A DNA stretch of 64,000 bases from Pyrobaculum arsenaticum DSM 13514. Lineage in GTDB: Archaea > Thermoproteota > Thermoprotei > Thermoproteales > Thermoproteaceae. The translations under genes and the position numbers were made by a program. Location: positions 744,001 to 808,000 of the forward strand of contig NC_009376.1 of assembly GCF_000016385.1 (NCBI RefSeq). Reading direction: 5' to 3'. The notes beneath the pieces were generated by a model, which was not told where the DNA came from, did not search any database, and worked only from the letters and a program-made list of their open reading frames with translations. Below, in pieces: positions 16,814 through 24,861 of the stretch; within the stretch, counting starts at the first letter, position 1; each line of letters starts with the position of its first letter.

Positions 16814-17094
16814 ACGGCCTCCGCCATGGCCCTTCCCAAGAATTCATTAACCTCTTTAAGATCTACACGGCGGCCACTTCTCAGCAACCAGTCATAGAAC
16901 ATGTTTATAATTAAATCGGCGTTGTGCCTCCCCATGGCGTCTACAAGAACTCTGTACACACCACGCGGGTTATATTTTATTATCTCCTCTACTGTTTTGC
17001 CTGTTATACGTAACACGCGGTAGCGAATAAGAGCTCTAAGGGATACTGGTAGAGATTCCCAGAATTTCAAGAGGGCGTCACTAACGGCATTCAC
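16810..17094 (-). CDS. Small helical partner of KaiC-like ATPase (module 1)
   Basis: A 94-residue, probably all-helical protein. LPVSLRALIRYRVLRITGKTVEEII and DAMGRHNADLIINMFYDWLLRSG align with the 95-residue protein at 27475-27762 (APISLRALVHYRVVSVFGK, GRHNADLITKAISDWL). The SLRAL-x-YRV and GRHNADLI blocks are the conserved core. It is translationally coupled to the KaiC-like gene by an ATGA overlap. No known family is recognised. A role as adaptor or effector of the ATPase is inferred only from the duplicated association. Confidence 0.7.
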   Translation of the reverse strand: MNAVSDALLKFWESLPVSLRALIRYRVLRITGKTVEEIIKYNPRGVYRVLVDAMGRHNADLIINMFYDWLLRSGRRVDLKEVNEFLGRAMAEAV

Positions 17095-17276
17095 CTAAAT
17101 CAATATAAACAAAGTATTTTAAGTTTTTTGGTATAGGCGTCATTATATACAAAATATGAAGTTGTTTTTAGAAGAATTTACTAAGCAGTAAACATTTCGA
17201 TTTCACCTATTGGCGTTTTTGAGGAAGAGAGCAGGCCATAGTAGCTGACCTCACAGACCTCCAAGGCTTCTTGGCC

Positions 17277-17924
17277 CTAGCGGCTGTATTTTTTCTTGGG
17301 GTGGCTTATGAGGAGCCCGGCGTTGCGGAGCTGTACTTGGGCGCCCTCTCTGGCCGGCTCCAAGCCCAGAGCCTTGGCCAGCAAGTCGCCGATCCATTGG
17401 TGCTCTAGGCACGTAATTACGTAGCTCTTGACTGGTAGAGGCGGCTTAGCCAGGCAACCAACCGCGGCCTCTACGCCGTACTTCACCACGGCCTCATCTC
17501 CCCCCTCGTCAAATATGACGAACTCCCTCCTAGGCTTGAGAAAGGCCTCTAGTCTTCTAACCAGGGGAGGCGGGCCTGTCACAACTATATTCTTTCTAAG
17601 CCCTAGGCCAAAGACGCAGGGACTTGCATATACGGCGACGGGGTCTTCAGGTATGTAAGCGCTGAGCTCGGCCTCGAGCGGGACGAGGCTTAGAGAAAGG
17701 CCCTCAAGCGCGGCCAGCACATCGTCGCTAAGCCTTACCTCTCTGCCTTCGAAATATGGGATGAGCAGGCGGTCTACTAGCTGTGCCGCTGCTTGTTCAG
17801 CCTCTGTGCACCTCCCCACGGGGAGGCCCTGCGGGATGCCCAGCTTCTTGAAGAAGAGGGGGGCCTCTCCCCTCCTATACGCCTCCGAGCACATGGCGCC
17901 TCTTGTTAACATCTCGCAGATCAT
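17277..17924 (-). CDS. Hypothetical protein
   Basis: A 215-residue protein with no recognised family. It has an N-terminal CEMLTRGAMCSEAYRRGEAP segment, a central alpha/beta stretch with KNIVVTGPPPLVRRLEAFL that superficially looks like a nucleotide loop but lacks Gly-Lys-Thr, and a basic C-terminus (SHPKKKYSR). Codon use is GC-rich like its neighbours. It follows the PaREP2b gene by 15 nt in the same direction and could be co-transcribed with it. The 180-bp gap downstream to the KaiC-like module is AT-rich and contains a promoter-like region for that module. Confidence 0.55.
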   Translation of the reverse strand: MICEMLTRGAMCSEAYRRGEAPLFFKKLGIPQGLPVGRCTEAEQAAAQLVDRLLIPYFEGREVRLSDDVLAALEGLSLSLVPLEAELSAYIPEDPVAVYASPCVFGLGLRKNIVVTGPPPLVRRLEAFLKPRREFVIFDEGGDEAVVKYGVEAAVGCLAKPPLPVKSYVITCLEHQWIGDLLAKALGLEPAREGAQVQLRNAGLLISHPKKKYSR

Positions 17925-17939
17925 AACAACGTCTGTCGA

Positions 17940-19298
17940 CTACATGTTCATCACCTCGGCGTACCATCTCAGCAACTGCCAGCCGACGCCTTTGTACTTG
18001 GCTAGGGCGAATATGTGCTTAGCTGTAAGCGTCGCCACGCCCTTCTTTCCTTTCAGCTTTTCGTCGCATGTTATGGTGGAGAACACGGCGGCTTTCTCAT
18101 TGTTCAGTCCCACGCCGGCTCTGACCGCTCCGCCTTTATCCACGCCCCAGATGAAGGAGAGGGACTTCACGTCGCCGTTTACTTCGTACTCTACCTCCAC
18201 CCTCGGCCTGCCGTTTTCCCACTCCACCTTTACGTCCCTTATCACTGCTTTAACTCCCCTCTCCGGGTCCTCCGCAACCATCTCCCTGGGGTCTATGGTC
18301 TCGACCTCCTTCGCCGGCCTCAGATGCTCCTCGACGAGGTCGTAGAAGCCTCTCGCCTTTGCCATTTCTTCAAGGCGGCTTACGGCCCTTTCAGCCAACT
18401 TTACGCCTTGCCGCCTCAGCTCCTCAAGCTTCCAAAGGCCGGACGGCACCTTCAGACTGATGAAGCCTCTCTCTTCTTTCTCAGGCTTCTTGGCGGTGAA
18501 GTGCACCCCCTCCACAAAGCCTGCCTCCTTCAGCGCCTTGACTGCGGCATCGAAGGCCTCGGGAGAAGTCGGCTCGTATATTATCATCAGTCTCTTAGAT
18601 GCGCCGCTTTTAATTTCCTCCTCTTTTAGGTTCACGTTTAGCTCAACGCCGGCTACCTCCACGACGTTGGGACCGGCTTCTATCTCCCTAAGAAGCCGGC
18701 CCCTCTGCTCCTTAGCGATCTTCTTGCTCTTGTACAGCTCCCCCGCAAGAGCACTAACCGCCTCCAGCAACTCGGGGCAGCGGATGGCCGTGATGGAGCC
18801 GGTGTACAGCTGAACATACCAAGTCCCGCCGTGCTCCCTAGCCTCCACGTCGGCACCGAGGGCGTTTAGTATTGCGACTAACCTCTCCGCCTTCTTGCGA
18901 GCGCCGCCAAAAGCGGCGTGTAGGCTCTTGCCGTCCCAACTAATGTTTATGTGGGCTATTTCATTCCCGGCTACGTCCTTGAAGTAGACGGTCGCCTTGG
19001 CTCCCCTTATGACGTGCTCGATCCTCATGTGCTTCTCCACGTATTCTCTTACGTGTTGCAACTTCTTAAATAGGTGGTCGGCGTACAGCTCCTGCTTTCT
19101 GTCAAACCTCCACAGCCAAGACAGCTCGTCCCACGCCTCCGCGAACGCCTCGGCGGCGTATTCGCGGCTGAAGAATATCCTCATCTTATCCTCCACGACG
19201 TTCACTTTCTCTGCGGCTATGCCGTACTTCGCTACCATGATTGTATACAGCGCAATTTTGTCGTGTACGTCAGGCGGGAGTTTTTCTCCTCTTTCCTC
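17940..19298 (-). CDS. PaREP2b family protein (5' end uncertain, probably frameshifted)
   Basis: The in-frame sequence from about 19298 (EERGEKLPPDVHDKIALYTIMVAKYGI) to 17940 is PaREP2b-like. It includes RLEEMAKARGFYDLVEEHLRPAKEVETIDP, KVEWENGRPRVEVEYEVNGDVKSLSFIWG and the ending TAKHIFALAKYKGVGWQLLRWYAEVM. These large proteins are multicopy in Pyrobaculum and of unknown function. The open frame continues upstream to 19658, but that extension is antisense to plus-strand coding remnants and has no natural composition. A neighbouring frame at about 19290-19330 reads MNLALGGFGARKEE, suggesting a one-base frameshift near the true start. Confidence 0.7.
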   Translation of the reverse strand, partial: EERGEKLPPDVHDKIALYTIMVAKYGIAAEKVNVVEDKMRIFFSREYAAEAFAEAWDELSWLWRFDRKQELYADHLFKKLQHVREYVEKHMRIEHVIRGAKATVYFKDVAGNEIAHINISWDGKSLHAAFGGARKKAERLVAILNALGADVEAREHGGTWYVQLYTGSITAIRCPELLEAVSALAGELYKSKKIAKEQRGRLLREIEAGPNVVEVAGVELNVNLKEEEIKSGASKRLMIIYEPTSPEAFDAAVKALKEAGFVEGVHFTAKKPEKEERGFISLKVPSGLWKLEELRRQGVKLAERAVSRLEEMAKARGFYDLVEEHLRPAKEVETIDPREMVAEDPERGVKAVIRDVKVEWENGRPRVEVEYEVNGDVKSLSFIWGVDKGGAVRAGVGLNNEKAAVFSTITCDEKLKGKKGVATLTAKHIFALAKYKGVGWQLLRWYAEVMNM

Positions 19299-19427
19299 GC
19301 CCCGAAGCCGCCGAGGGCGAGGTTCATCTCTACAGCTTAGCCAACAACACGCCGGCCCCCGCCTACGGCGTAAAAAAGCCGACAATAAGCCGTACGAAGT
19401 GGAGGCGCCAATAGGCGAAAGGGGGTT

Positions 19428-20055
19428 GTGCTGAGGGCGTCTGGGCGTGACGCCGCGGCTGAGGCAACGCTGACGGCCGCGGTGAAACAGCCGCTGGAGC
19501 CGGCCTACATGGACGCAGAGCTGTTTAGGGCCGTAAAGAGCTTGCCGGTGGTGGGCAGAGTGGGGATAAGGCTGGGCGGAGAGCCCGTGAAGGCCGCCGG
19601 CGCGGTGCACTACAAGGTCTCTTCTGTTGTGATAAGGGCGGTTGGGGAGATTGAGCACGTGGTGTGGTGGCCGTGAGCGGGTACATACGTCTGCGATGAA
19701 TTTGTAAAAACCGAACTGTCTCTAGAGGACTTAGGGCGCCGGGAGCTGATAATTGAGGCAGTTAAAAACGCCGTTAGGGAGTGCGTGGGCGTGGACGTGG
19801 TTGAGGTGAAGCTGGCGTTGTCGGTGATGTCAAAGGACTGGGTCGTGCTTGTGTACGAGGCGAGGACGAAGTTCACGACGCTGAGGCCGCGCATCGTATT
19901 TACAGAGGGAGATCCAGCCAAGGCCCTGGAGGAGGTGGAAAAGGTGTTTTGGAGCGGGGGGCCGTGACTAGGGCTTTTGTGGTGGCTTGTGGGTGGGTAG
20001 AGGTGGACGCGGAAAGAGTACGGGAGGTAGCAGGGTCAGCGCCTATGCTGACGGC
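19428..20055 (+). pseudogene. Degraded plus-strand coding remnants, possibly PaREP2a-like
   Basis: Three abutting plus-strand pieces have protein-like composition: 19428-19676 (DAELFRAVKSLPVVGRVGI, ending GEIEHVVWWP), 19677-19967 in the same frame after a TGA (SLEDLGRRELIIEAVKNAV, ending KVFWSGGP), and a GTG at 19963 overlapping that stop and reading TRAFVVACGWVEVDAERV until the antisense GTPase begins near 20055. The second piece has no start codon near its beginning, although a GTG at 19673 in another frame reads SGYIR, implying a frameshift. The overlapping stops and starts look like an old operon of small genes truncated at 20055. Assignment to PaREP2a is a guess. Confidence 0.45.
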
Positions 20056-20526
20056 TCATGGCAACAGCTCCCCGAGTTTTTCTACAGGATCTACGAGGGC
20101 GGATATTTTAACGTATCTGCCGGCCTGGAGGAGGGTGAGGTCCGGCTCGTGCTCGACGCCTATGCTGGCGGCTACGTCCCTCTTGTTGCCCACCACCCAG
20201 ACCTCCTTCGCGGCTATGCACCGGCCTCGTACGCACATCTCATCGGCGATGTGGTAAAGTGCTTGAAGGGTGTCGTACCTCGTCAAGTCGTATATGAACA
20301 ACGCGCGGTCGAAGTACATGTGCGCGATCTTCAGTAGCGACTCCACGACCTCGTCTATGTACTGCCCGGGCGGGTCGAGGACGTAGTACTCGCATGCCTC
20401 CGCCCGTATGCGGTATATGCCGGGGCGTTTCGTAGGCGACGGCGCGATGGGGACACCGGCTAGTCTGTAGACCAAGGTAGTCTTCCCTACGCCCCCGACG
20501 CCGATGAGCACCACATATTTTTTCAT
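20056..20526 (-). CDS. Small Ras/Arf-like GTPase
   Basis: The 156-residue protein contains every canonical G motif: G1 GVGGVGKTT (residues 9-17), G3 DPPGQ (51-55, DxxGQ type as in Arf/Rab-like proteins), G4 NKRD (114-117) and G5 SAL (142-144). A Thr in SPTKRPGIY may be the G2 switch. Archaeal small GTPases of this kind are reported in crenarchaea, with roles only partly known. It lacks membrane segments and a lipidation motif. The ATG overlaps the stop of the upstream gene by 4 bp, so the two proteins are probably partners. Confidence 0.85.
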   Translation of the reverse strand: MKKYVVLIGVGGVGKTTLVYRLAGVPIAPSPTKRPGIYRIRAEACEYYVLDPPGQYIDEVVESLLKIAHMYFDRALFIYDLTRYDTLQALYHIADEMCVRGRCIAAKEVWVVGNKRDVAASIGVEHEPDLTLLQAGRYVKISALVDPVEKLGELLP

Positions 20527-21011
20527 AACGGCGGCATGACCGCTTCATCTGCATCCTCCTCCTCTGGGGCGTAGAGGGCTGAGATCAGCTCGCCGAGGGG
20601 CCCGCCGATTTTTACCACAATCATTTTGTGGACGTACCTCCTAACCCCCGCCACGGGCGCCCCCATGCATGCCACCCCCACGTCGAAGGGGCCGAATTCC
20701 TTGAAAACCTCCTCCACTGTCCAACCGCCTTCCAACAACGTCAGGGCTACCCTGTCGGGGAGAGACATGACGAAATCCACCAACGCGCCTCTGTCAAAAG
20801 GCCCCACGGCGACTACGTAAGGGGCGAGGAAGAGGACGTCGCCATGCCAGCCACACGGGTAGGTGAAGACCAGCGCCCTGGAGGGGCGCTTTTCCAGAAT
20901 TCTCTCAAGCGCGTAGGCCCTGTGTTTTTGGAGTAGTACTGTAAAAGCTCTGTAGAGGCTGTATATCCGCTCGTCGCGCCAGTCCCTGGAATAAATGTAC
21001 AAGGCTCGCAC
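20523..21011 (-). CDS. Uncharacterised partner of the small GTPase (longin/roadblock-like by length only)
   Basis: About 163 residues. It begins RALYIYSRDWRDERIYSLYRAF and contains FTYPCGWHGDVLFLAPYVVAVGPF. The C-terminus is acidic (EEEDADEAVMP). The alternating alpha/beta pattern and its operon with a Ras-like GTPase suggest a longin- or roadblock-type regulator, but I recognise no definite family. The frame is open to 21101; the GTG at 21011 is chosen because the TATA element is centred 22 nt upstream at 21033, and the ATG at 21029 would be inside the promoter. Confidence 0.6.
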   Translation of the reverse strand: MRALYIYSRDWRDERIYSLYRAFTVLLQKHRAYALERILEKRPSRALVFTYPCGWHGDVLFLAPYVVAVGPFDRGALVDFVMSLPDRVALTLLEGGWTVEEVFKEFGPFDVGVACMGAPVAGVRRYVHKMIVVKIGGPLGELISALYAPEEEDADEAVMPPL

Positions 21012-21027
21012 GTTTAATATCCTGTCC

Positions 21028-21038
21028 ATATATATAAT
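21028..21038. promoter_or_regulatory. Bidirectional TATA element between GTPase operon and DHH gene
   Basis: The sequence atatatataat is centred at 21033. The minus-strand GTG at 21011 is 22 nt away and the plus-strand TTG at 21053 is 20 nt away. This mirrors the arrangement at 9095-9107 and suggests one TATA box serving two divergent leaderless genes. Confidence 0.5.
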
Positions 21039-21052
21039 CCATGGGCAGGCGG

Positions 21053-22006
21053 TTGACAATACTGGCACACGGCGACGCAGACGGGGTCTGCTCGGCGGCA
21101 CTAGTGAAGGCGGCGCTAAGAGATCAGTACAGCGAAATTCAGGTGGTATTCACCCACCCTGTGGATCTGGTCAAGGACTTCCAGCAATACGCAAGGGGAG
21201 ACGTCTACATAGTAGACGTGGCGATAGATGAGAAGGCGGCCCAGGAGGTGCAAAAACTATTTAGAGCCTACGGCGGCAGGGTCGTGTACATCGACCACCA
21301 CCCCCTGTCAGCTGATTTGGCCGGAGCTGAGGTGATCCACGAAGAGGGCCCCTCCGCCTCGGAGCTCACCTATAGGAAGCTAGGCGGCTTGTTGCCTCCT
21401 TCTTATAGCCGGGTTGCGCTGTACGGCGCCATTAGCGACTACATGGACTACACAGAGTGGGTCAAGTCGGCGCTGGAAAAGTGGGACAAGCGTATTGTAT
21501 ACTTCGAGGCCGGGGTCCTAATGCAGGGCCTAGAGCGGGCGCGCAAAGACCACGACTTCAAGCGGGCGGTGGTGGACCACCTAGCCGAGAACAGGACGCC
21601 CTCCTCCATGGAGAGGCTCATGAAGCTGGCGGAGGAGCAAGCGGGGATAAACGAGGCCCTGGTGGGCTGGGTTGAGAGATACGTGGCTAAGAGAGGCGGC
21701 GTCGCCTTCGTCGTCAATCCACCAGGCCCCCTCGGCCTCGCGGCCAACTTAGCGAGGGGTCTCACAGACTCGCCCGTGGGAATAGCGGCGGAGGAGCGGG
21801 GTGACATATACGTGATGAGCCTCCGCTCTGTCCAAGTGGACCTAAACCAGTTTCTAAGGGATTTTGCCCGGCGCTATTCCGTATCTGGCGGCGGCCACAA
21901 AAACGCCGCGGGGGCGCGCATCCCGAAGCGCCTTTTCGACGTCTTCGTAGAGGAGCTCAGCTCGTATATATCACGGCTGAGATGGGGCCCTGCTTTCTCT
22001 CAATAG
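21053..22006 (+). CDS. DHH/DHHA1 family phosphoesterase
   Basis: The N-terminal DHH domain has HGDADGVCSA, VDVAIDE and IDHHP metal-binding motifs. The C-terminal DHHA1 domain ends with SGGGHKNAAG. The family comprises Mn-dependent phosphodiesterases such as RecJ, nanoRNases and cyclic-dinucleotide phosphodiesterases; about 320 residues suits an archaeal nanoRNase/RecJ-like enzyme acting on short nucleic acids or dinucleotides. Exact substrate unknown. The start is ambiguous: ATG 21041 is only a few bases from the TATA element, so TTG 21053 (LTILAHGDADG) better fits a leaderless transcript. The 3' end overlaps the convergent sppA gene by 50 bp. Confidence 0.85.
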   Translation: MTILAHGDADGVCSAALVKAALRDQYSEIQVVFTHPVDLVKDFQQYARGDVYIVDVAIDEKAAQEVQKLFRAYGGRVVYIDHHPLSADLAGAEVIHEEGPSASELTYRKLGGLLPPSYSRVALYGAISDYMDYTEWVKSALEKWDKRIVYFEAGVLMQGLERARKDHDFKRAVVDHLAENRTPSSMERLMKLAEEQAGINEALVGWVERYVAKRGGVAFVVNPPGPLGLAANLARGLTDSPVGIAAEERGDIYVMSLRSVQVDLNQFLRDFARRYSVSGGGHKNAAGARIPKRLFDVFVEELSSYISRLRWGPAFSQ

Positions 22007-23615
22007 GTCTTGGTTCGACAAGCCAGTCCACAATGTTCTTAAAGAAGTGCCAGTTGTCGGCCAGCGTTATGAAGTATGGTGTGAAGGAGCGCACGGCGCC
22101 TATAAAGGTGAAGTTGCCGGTCTGCGCCGCCACTGTGTAGTTCCCCCAGCCGTAGCCGAAGACGTAGCCCCGGACCTCTAGCCTATACGGCGCGTTTGTC
22201 GACACAGCCGACGGGCTGAAGAGGAGGAGCCTCTCCACGCCTCTCAGTAACGGCCAGTCGCCCCTGGGCCTGGCCTCGACATACTGCCAGTTCTGGGTGT
22301 AGTTCAGCCCGCCAGCTGTGAAGTTGTAGACGGCCCTCAGCCCCGACATGTTGTAGTACATTGGCAGGGGGTCAAAGATGGTATATGACGAATAGGGGGC
22401 CACGTAGGAGACGCCGCTGACTGTGATTATGGCGCTTGCCCTGAGGTCGTAGAAGTAGGCGACTCTGACCCCCCTAGCCGTGGCGTTCAGCACGGCCCTA
22501 ACGGCGTCTTTGCTGAAAGGAGCTGTGGGGTTCACCACCACGAGGGCGGTGGCGTTTGAGAGGAGCGTGGTGAGCTGGTACTCGCTAGAGGCGGTTACTA
22601 AGACGTACCCCCTCTGCGCCAGCTCTGCCCTGAGGACCTCTATAAAGCTCCTAGGCACCATGTTGTTGTGGGCCAGGTCTAGCAGGACGTAGGGCTTCTC
22701 GGGCCTGGCAGGGGTAGCCGCCGTGGCGTTGGAGGCCCCGTTTGTAGTCACCCGCCACTGCACCGCTGTGGGGAGGATGTAGAAGATGGGGACCGGTGTG
22801 GAGTTCATCAGCCTCTCCAGGTCAACCCTAAACGCGGCGGCTGGAGAAGCCGAGGCGTTGCCGAGCTCGCGAAGGAACTTTACCTCGTATTCCTTAAGCC
22901 CAAGCCTCTGGGCCATATCCCTCACGGCGTCGAAGACGCCGCCCACTGCGTCTACAAGGCCCAGCCGTAGCGCATCCTCGGCCGTGAAGATAGCTGCAGT
23001 CTCGAACACCTGGGGATCTGCCTTTATCCTCCCAGCCCTGCCCCTGAGCACGGCCTGCACGAAGTTCATCCTCACTCTCTCTATGTCGTTGTAGTAGTCG
23101 GTGAGCTCCTTGCCGTAGTACTTCAGCGGGCCTGTGGTGTAGACGTAGTCGGGGATGTCGTAGAAATACTCGTCGGGCCACATCACGGCCACCACGCCGA
23201 TGCTCCCCACCCAGCTCGACGGCGTTGCGTATATCTTTTCGGCGGCCATCGCGACGTAGTAGGCGCCGGACGCGGCGAGGCCGTTGACCACGGCGTACTT
23301 GGTTTTGTTCAGCCCGGCCAGCGCCGAATAGAGCGCCTCAGTTGCCGACACCGTCCCGCCAGGCGAGTTTATCACCAGCACCACCCCAGCCACGTCCTTG
23401 CGCTGAGCAAGGCTAACAAGGTCGCGTATAACCCCGTCAACTGGGGACGAGTCTAGCACGAAGTCGATAGGCACCAGGACTATCTTAGGCTTCGGAGGAG
23501 CCGCGGGGGTCTGTCCCTTCTCGCAGTGTGTATATGCAACAAAAAGCGCGGCGGCGCTGACGGCCAAGGCTAGAGCCAGGCCAGCCACAACCCACCTATC
23601 GACCATGTTGCACAC
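21957..23615 (-). CDS. sppA: Signal peptide peptidase SppA (S49) fused to a large C-terminal domain
   Basis: The 552-residue protein has an N-terminal membrane anchor (residues 8-28), then an S49 protease domain. This carries VVLVINSPGGTVSATEALY and the nucleophile Ser116 in GLAASGAYY; Lys165/Lys169 in the GPLKYYGKEL region are candidate general bases. SppA-type enzymes degrade signal peptides in membranes. Residues about 285-552 are an extra domain with alternating alpha/beta pattern (YVLLDLAHNNMVPRSF, ALVVVNPTAPFSKDAVRAVL, VRVAYFYD), recalling the GATase-like/DUF4350 domains of membrane proteins; such a fusion is unusual. The domain has several N-glycosylation sequons, consistent with an external location. 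Divergent from the HtrA-type gene by 45 bp. Confidence 0.85.
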   Translation of the reverse strand: MCNMVDRWVVAGLALALAVSAAALFVAYTHCEKGQTPAAPPKPKIVLVPIDFVLDSSPVDGVIRDLVSLAQRKDVAGVVLVINSPGGTVSATEALYSALAGLNKTKYAVVNGLAASGAYYVAMAAEKIYATPSSWVGSIGVVAVMWPDEYFYDIPDYVYTTGPLKYYGKELTDYYNDIERVRMNFVQAVLRGRAGRIKADPQVFETAAIFTAEDALRLGLVDAVGGVFDAVRDMAQRLGLKEYEVKFLRELGNASASPAAAFRVDLERLMNSTPVPIFYILPTAVQWRVTTNGASNATAATPARPEKPYVLLDLAHNNMVPRSFIEVLRAELAQRGYVLVTASSEYQLTTLLSNATALVVVNPTAPFSKDAVRAVLNATARGVRVAYFYDLRASAIITVSGVSYVAPYSSYTIFDPLPMYYNMSGLRAVYNFTAGGLNYTQNWQYVEARPRGDWPLLRGVERLLLFSPSAVSTNAPYRLEVRGYVFGYGWGNYTVAAQTGNFTFIGAVRSFTPYFITLADNWHFFKNIVDWLVEPRPIERKQGPISAVIYTS

Positions 23616-23659
23616 ACTGCCCCCCTATATAATTTTTAATACTGTAGCCATTCTCATTT

Positions 23660-24535
23660 GTGGATATAAGCGGGCTAGTGGAGAAAGTAGCTGAGTCAGT
23701 GGTCGCGGTGGTTACAAGACCCTACGAGGCCTTCCCAGGCGACTTCGGCTTCGGCACCGCCTTTGCAATAGACACAAGGTTCTTCGCCACGGCATACCAC
23801 GTGGTGGTCTCAGCGGAGGAGATGGCGCTGGTAACTCCCGAGGGAGAAAAGGCAGAGGGGCGTGTCGTCGTGGCTGACCCCGCTGAGGACGTGGCGTTGA
23901 TATATTCAGAACTCCGCGCCCCGCCGCTCCGCATGGGTAGCGCCCTGAGGCTCAAGGTAGGGCAAGGCGTCGTGGCCATAGGCTACCCCCTAGCCTTGCT
24001 GGATAAGCCCACCGCCACCTTCGGCATAGTAAGCGCGGTGGGCAGAACGCTGAGGGCGGGGGACCGGGTTTTTGAGTACCTCATACAGACAGACGCCGCT
24101 ATCAACCCCGGCAACTCCGGCGGCCCCCTCGTGAATATGGAAGGCGAGGCTGTGGGGGTAAACTCCGCCATAATAGCCGGCGCCCAGAACTTAGGCTTCG
24201 CAGTCCCGATAGACATCGTTAGGATAGCATATGAAATGTACAGAAAATACGGCAAGTATGTGCGGCCAGCGCTGGGCATCTACCTGGCAACATTGAACAA
24301 AGCTGCGGCATCTCTCTACGGCATTCCCGTAGAGAAGGGCCTTTTAGTAGTCGACGTAGTGCCGGGGTCGCCCGCCGAGGAGATCGGCATTGAGAGAGGA
24401 GACGTGATAATTAGGGTGGACGGGAGGGAAGTGCACAACGTCTTCGAGCTAAGGCTCCACGTGGCGGAGGCCGTGATAAACAGGAGGAGGCCGTCGTTTG
24501 AGGTCTGGCGCCGGGGCAGGAGAGTAGAGCTCTAG
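23660..24535 (+). CDS. HtrA/DegP-like trypsin-fold serine protease with PDZ domain, apparently cytosolic
   Basis: The catalytic triad is visible: His47 in TAYHVVV, Asp77 in DPAEDVAL and Ser153 in NPGNSGGPL. A PDZ domain occupies about residues 195-285 (KGLLVVDVVPGSPAEEIGIERGDVIIRVDGREV). Bacterial HtrA proteins are extracytoplasmic chaperone-proteases, but this protein has no signal peptide or anchor. The GTG at 23660 follows an AT-rich TATATAATTTTTAATAC region by about 25 nt, so a longer secreted form is unlikely. It sits back to back with sppA, giving two proteases around one intergenic promoter region. Its stop overlaps the convergent cupin gene by 4 bp. Confidence 0.88.
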   Translation: MDISGLVEKVAESVVAVVTRPYEAFPGDFGFGTAFAIDTRFFATAYHVVVSAEEMALVTPEGEKAEGRVVVADPAEDVALIYSELRAPPLRMGSALRLKVGQGVVAIGYPLALLDKPTATFGIVSAVGRTLRAGDRVFEYLIQTDAAINPGNSGGPLVNMEGEAVGVNSAIIAGAQNLGFAVPIDIVRIAYEMYRKYGKYVRPALGIYLATLNKAAASLYGIPVEKGLLVVDVVPGSPAEEIGIERGDVIIRVDGREVHNVFELRLHVAEAVINRRRPSFEVWRRGRRVEL

Positions 24536-24861
24536 CGTCTCAAATAGCTGTCTTGTCCAGAGGCCCAGTCAGACCGAGGAGGACTAAAGGCGTCTACCAC
24601 AACGACGTCGGTCAGGGCCTTTGCCTCGTGCTCGACGCCGGGGGGTATAACTACCACGTCGCCGGCGGCGGCGGTGAACTTCCGCCCCTCTACCTCAAAC
24701 TCGAGAAGGCCTTGCAACACCACGGAGATCTGCTCCTGGGGGTGGCTGTGCCGTGGCACTACGCACCCCTCCCTAATTCTGAACTGGGCCACCGTGACCC
24801 TCTCCCCAGATACATAGCGCCGCTCTAGGCAGTCACTTAGCTTCTCCCACTGCCAGCTCAT
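24532..24861 (-). CDS. Small single-domain cupin protein
   Basis: A 109-residue cupin_2 barrel. Motif 1 HSHPQEQISVVLQG supplies the metal-binding His-x-His and Glu/Gln positions. Motif 2 AGDVVVIPPGVEHEA supplies the later His. Such proteins bind metals or small ligands or act as simple enzymes; no substrate can be named. The ATG overlaps the stop of the winged-helix gene upstream (ATGA), so the cupin and the regulator form a two-gene operon. It converges on the HtrA-type gene with a 4-bp overlap. Confidence 0.85.
   Translation of the reverse strand: MSWQWEKLSDCLERRYVSGERVTVAQFRIREGCVVPRHSHPQEQISVVLQGLLEFEVEGRKFTAAAGDVVVIPPGVEHEAKALTDVVVVDAFSPPRSDWASGQDSYLRR

Noticed and set aside
19299..19658. 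N-terminal extension of the PaREP2b frame on the minus strand
   Set aside because: Arg/His/Pro-rich composition, antisense to plus-strand coding remnants, and unlike PaREP2b.
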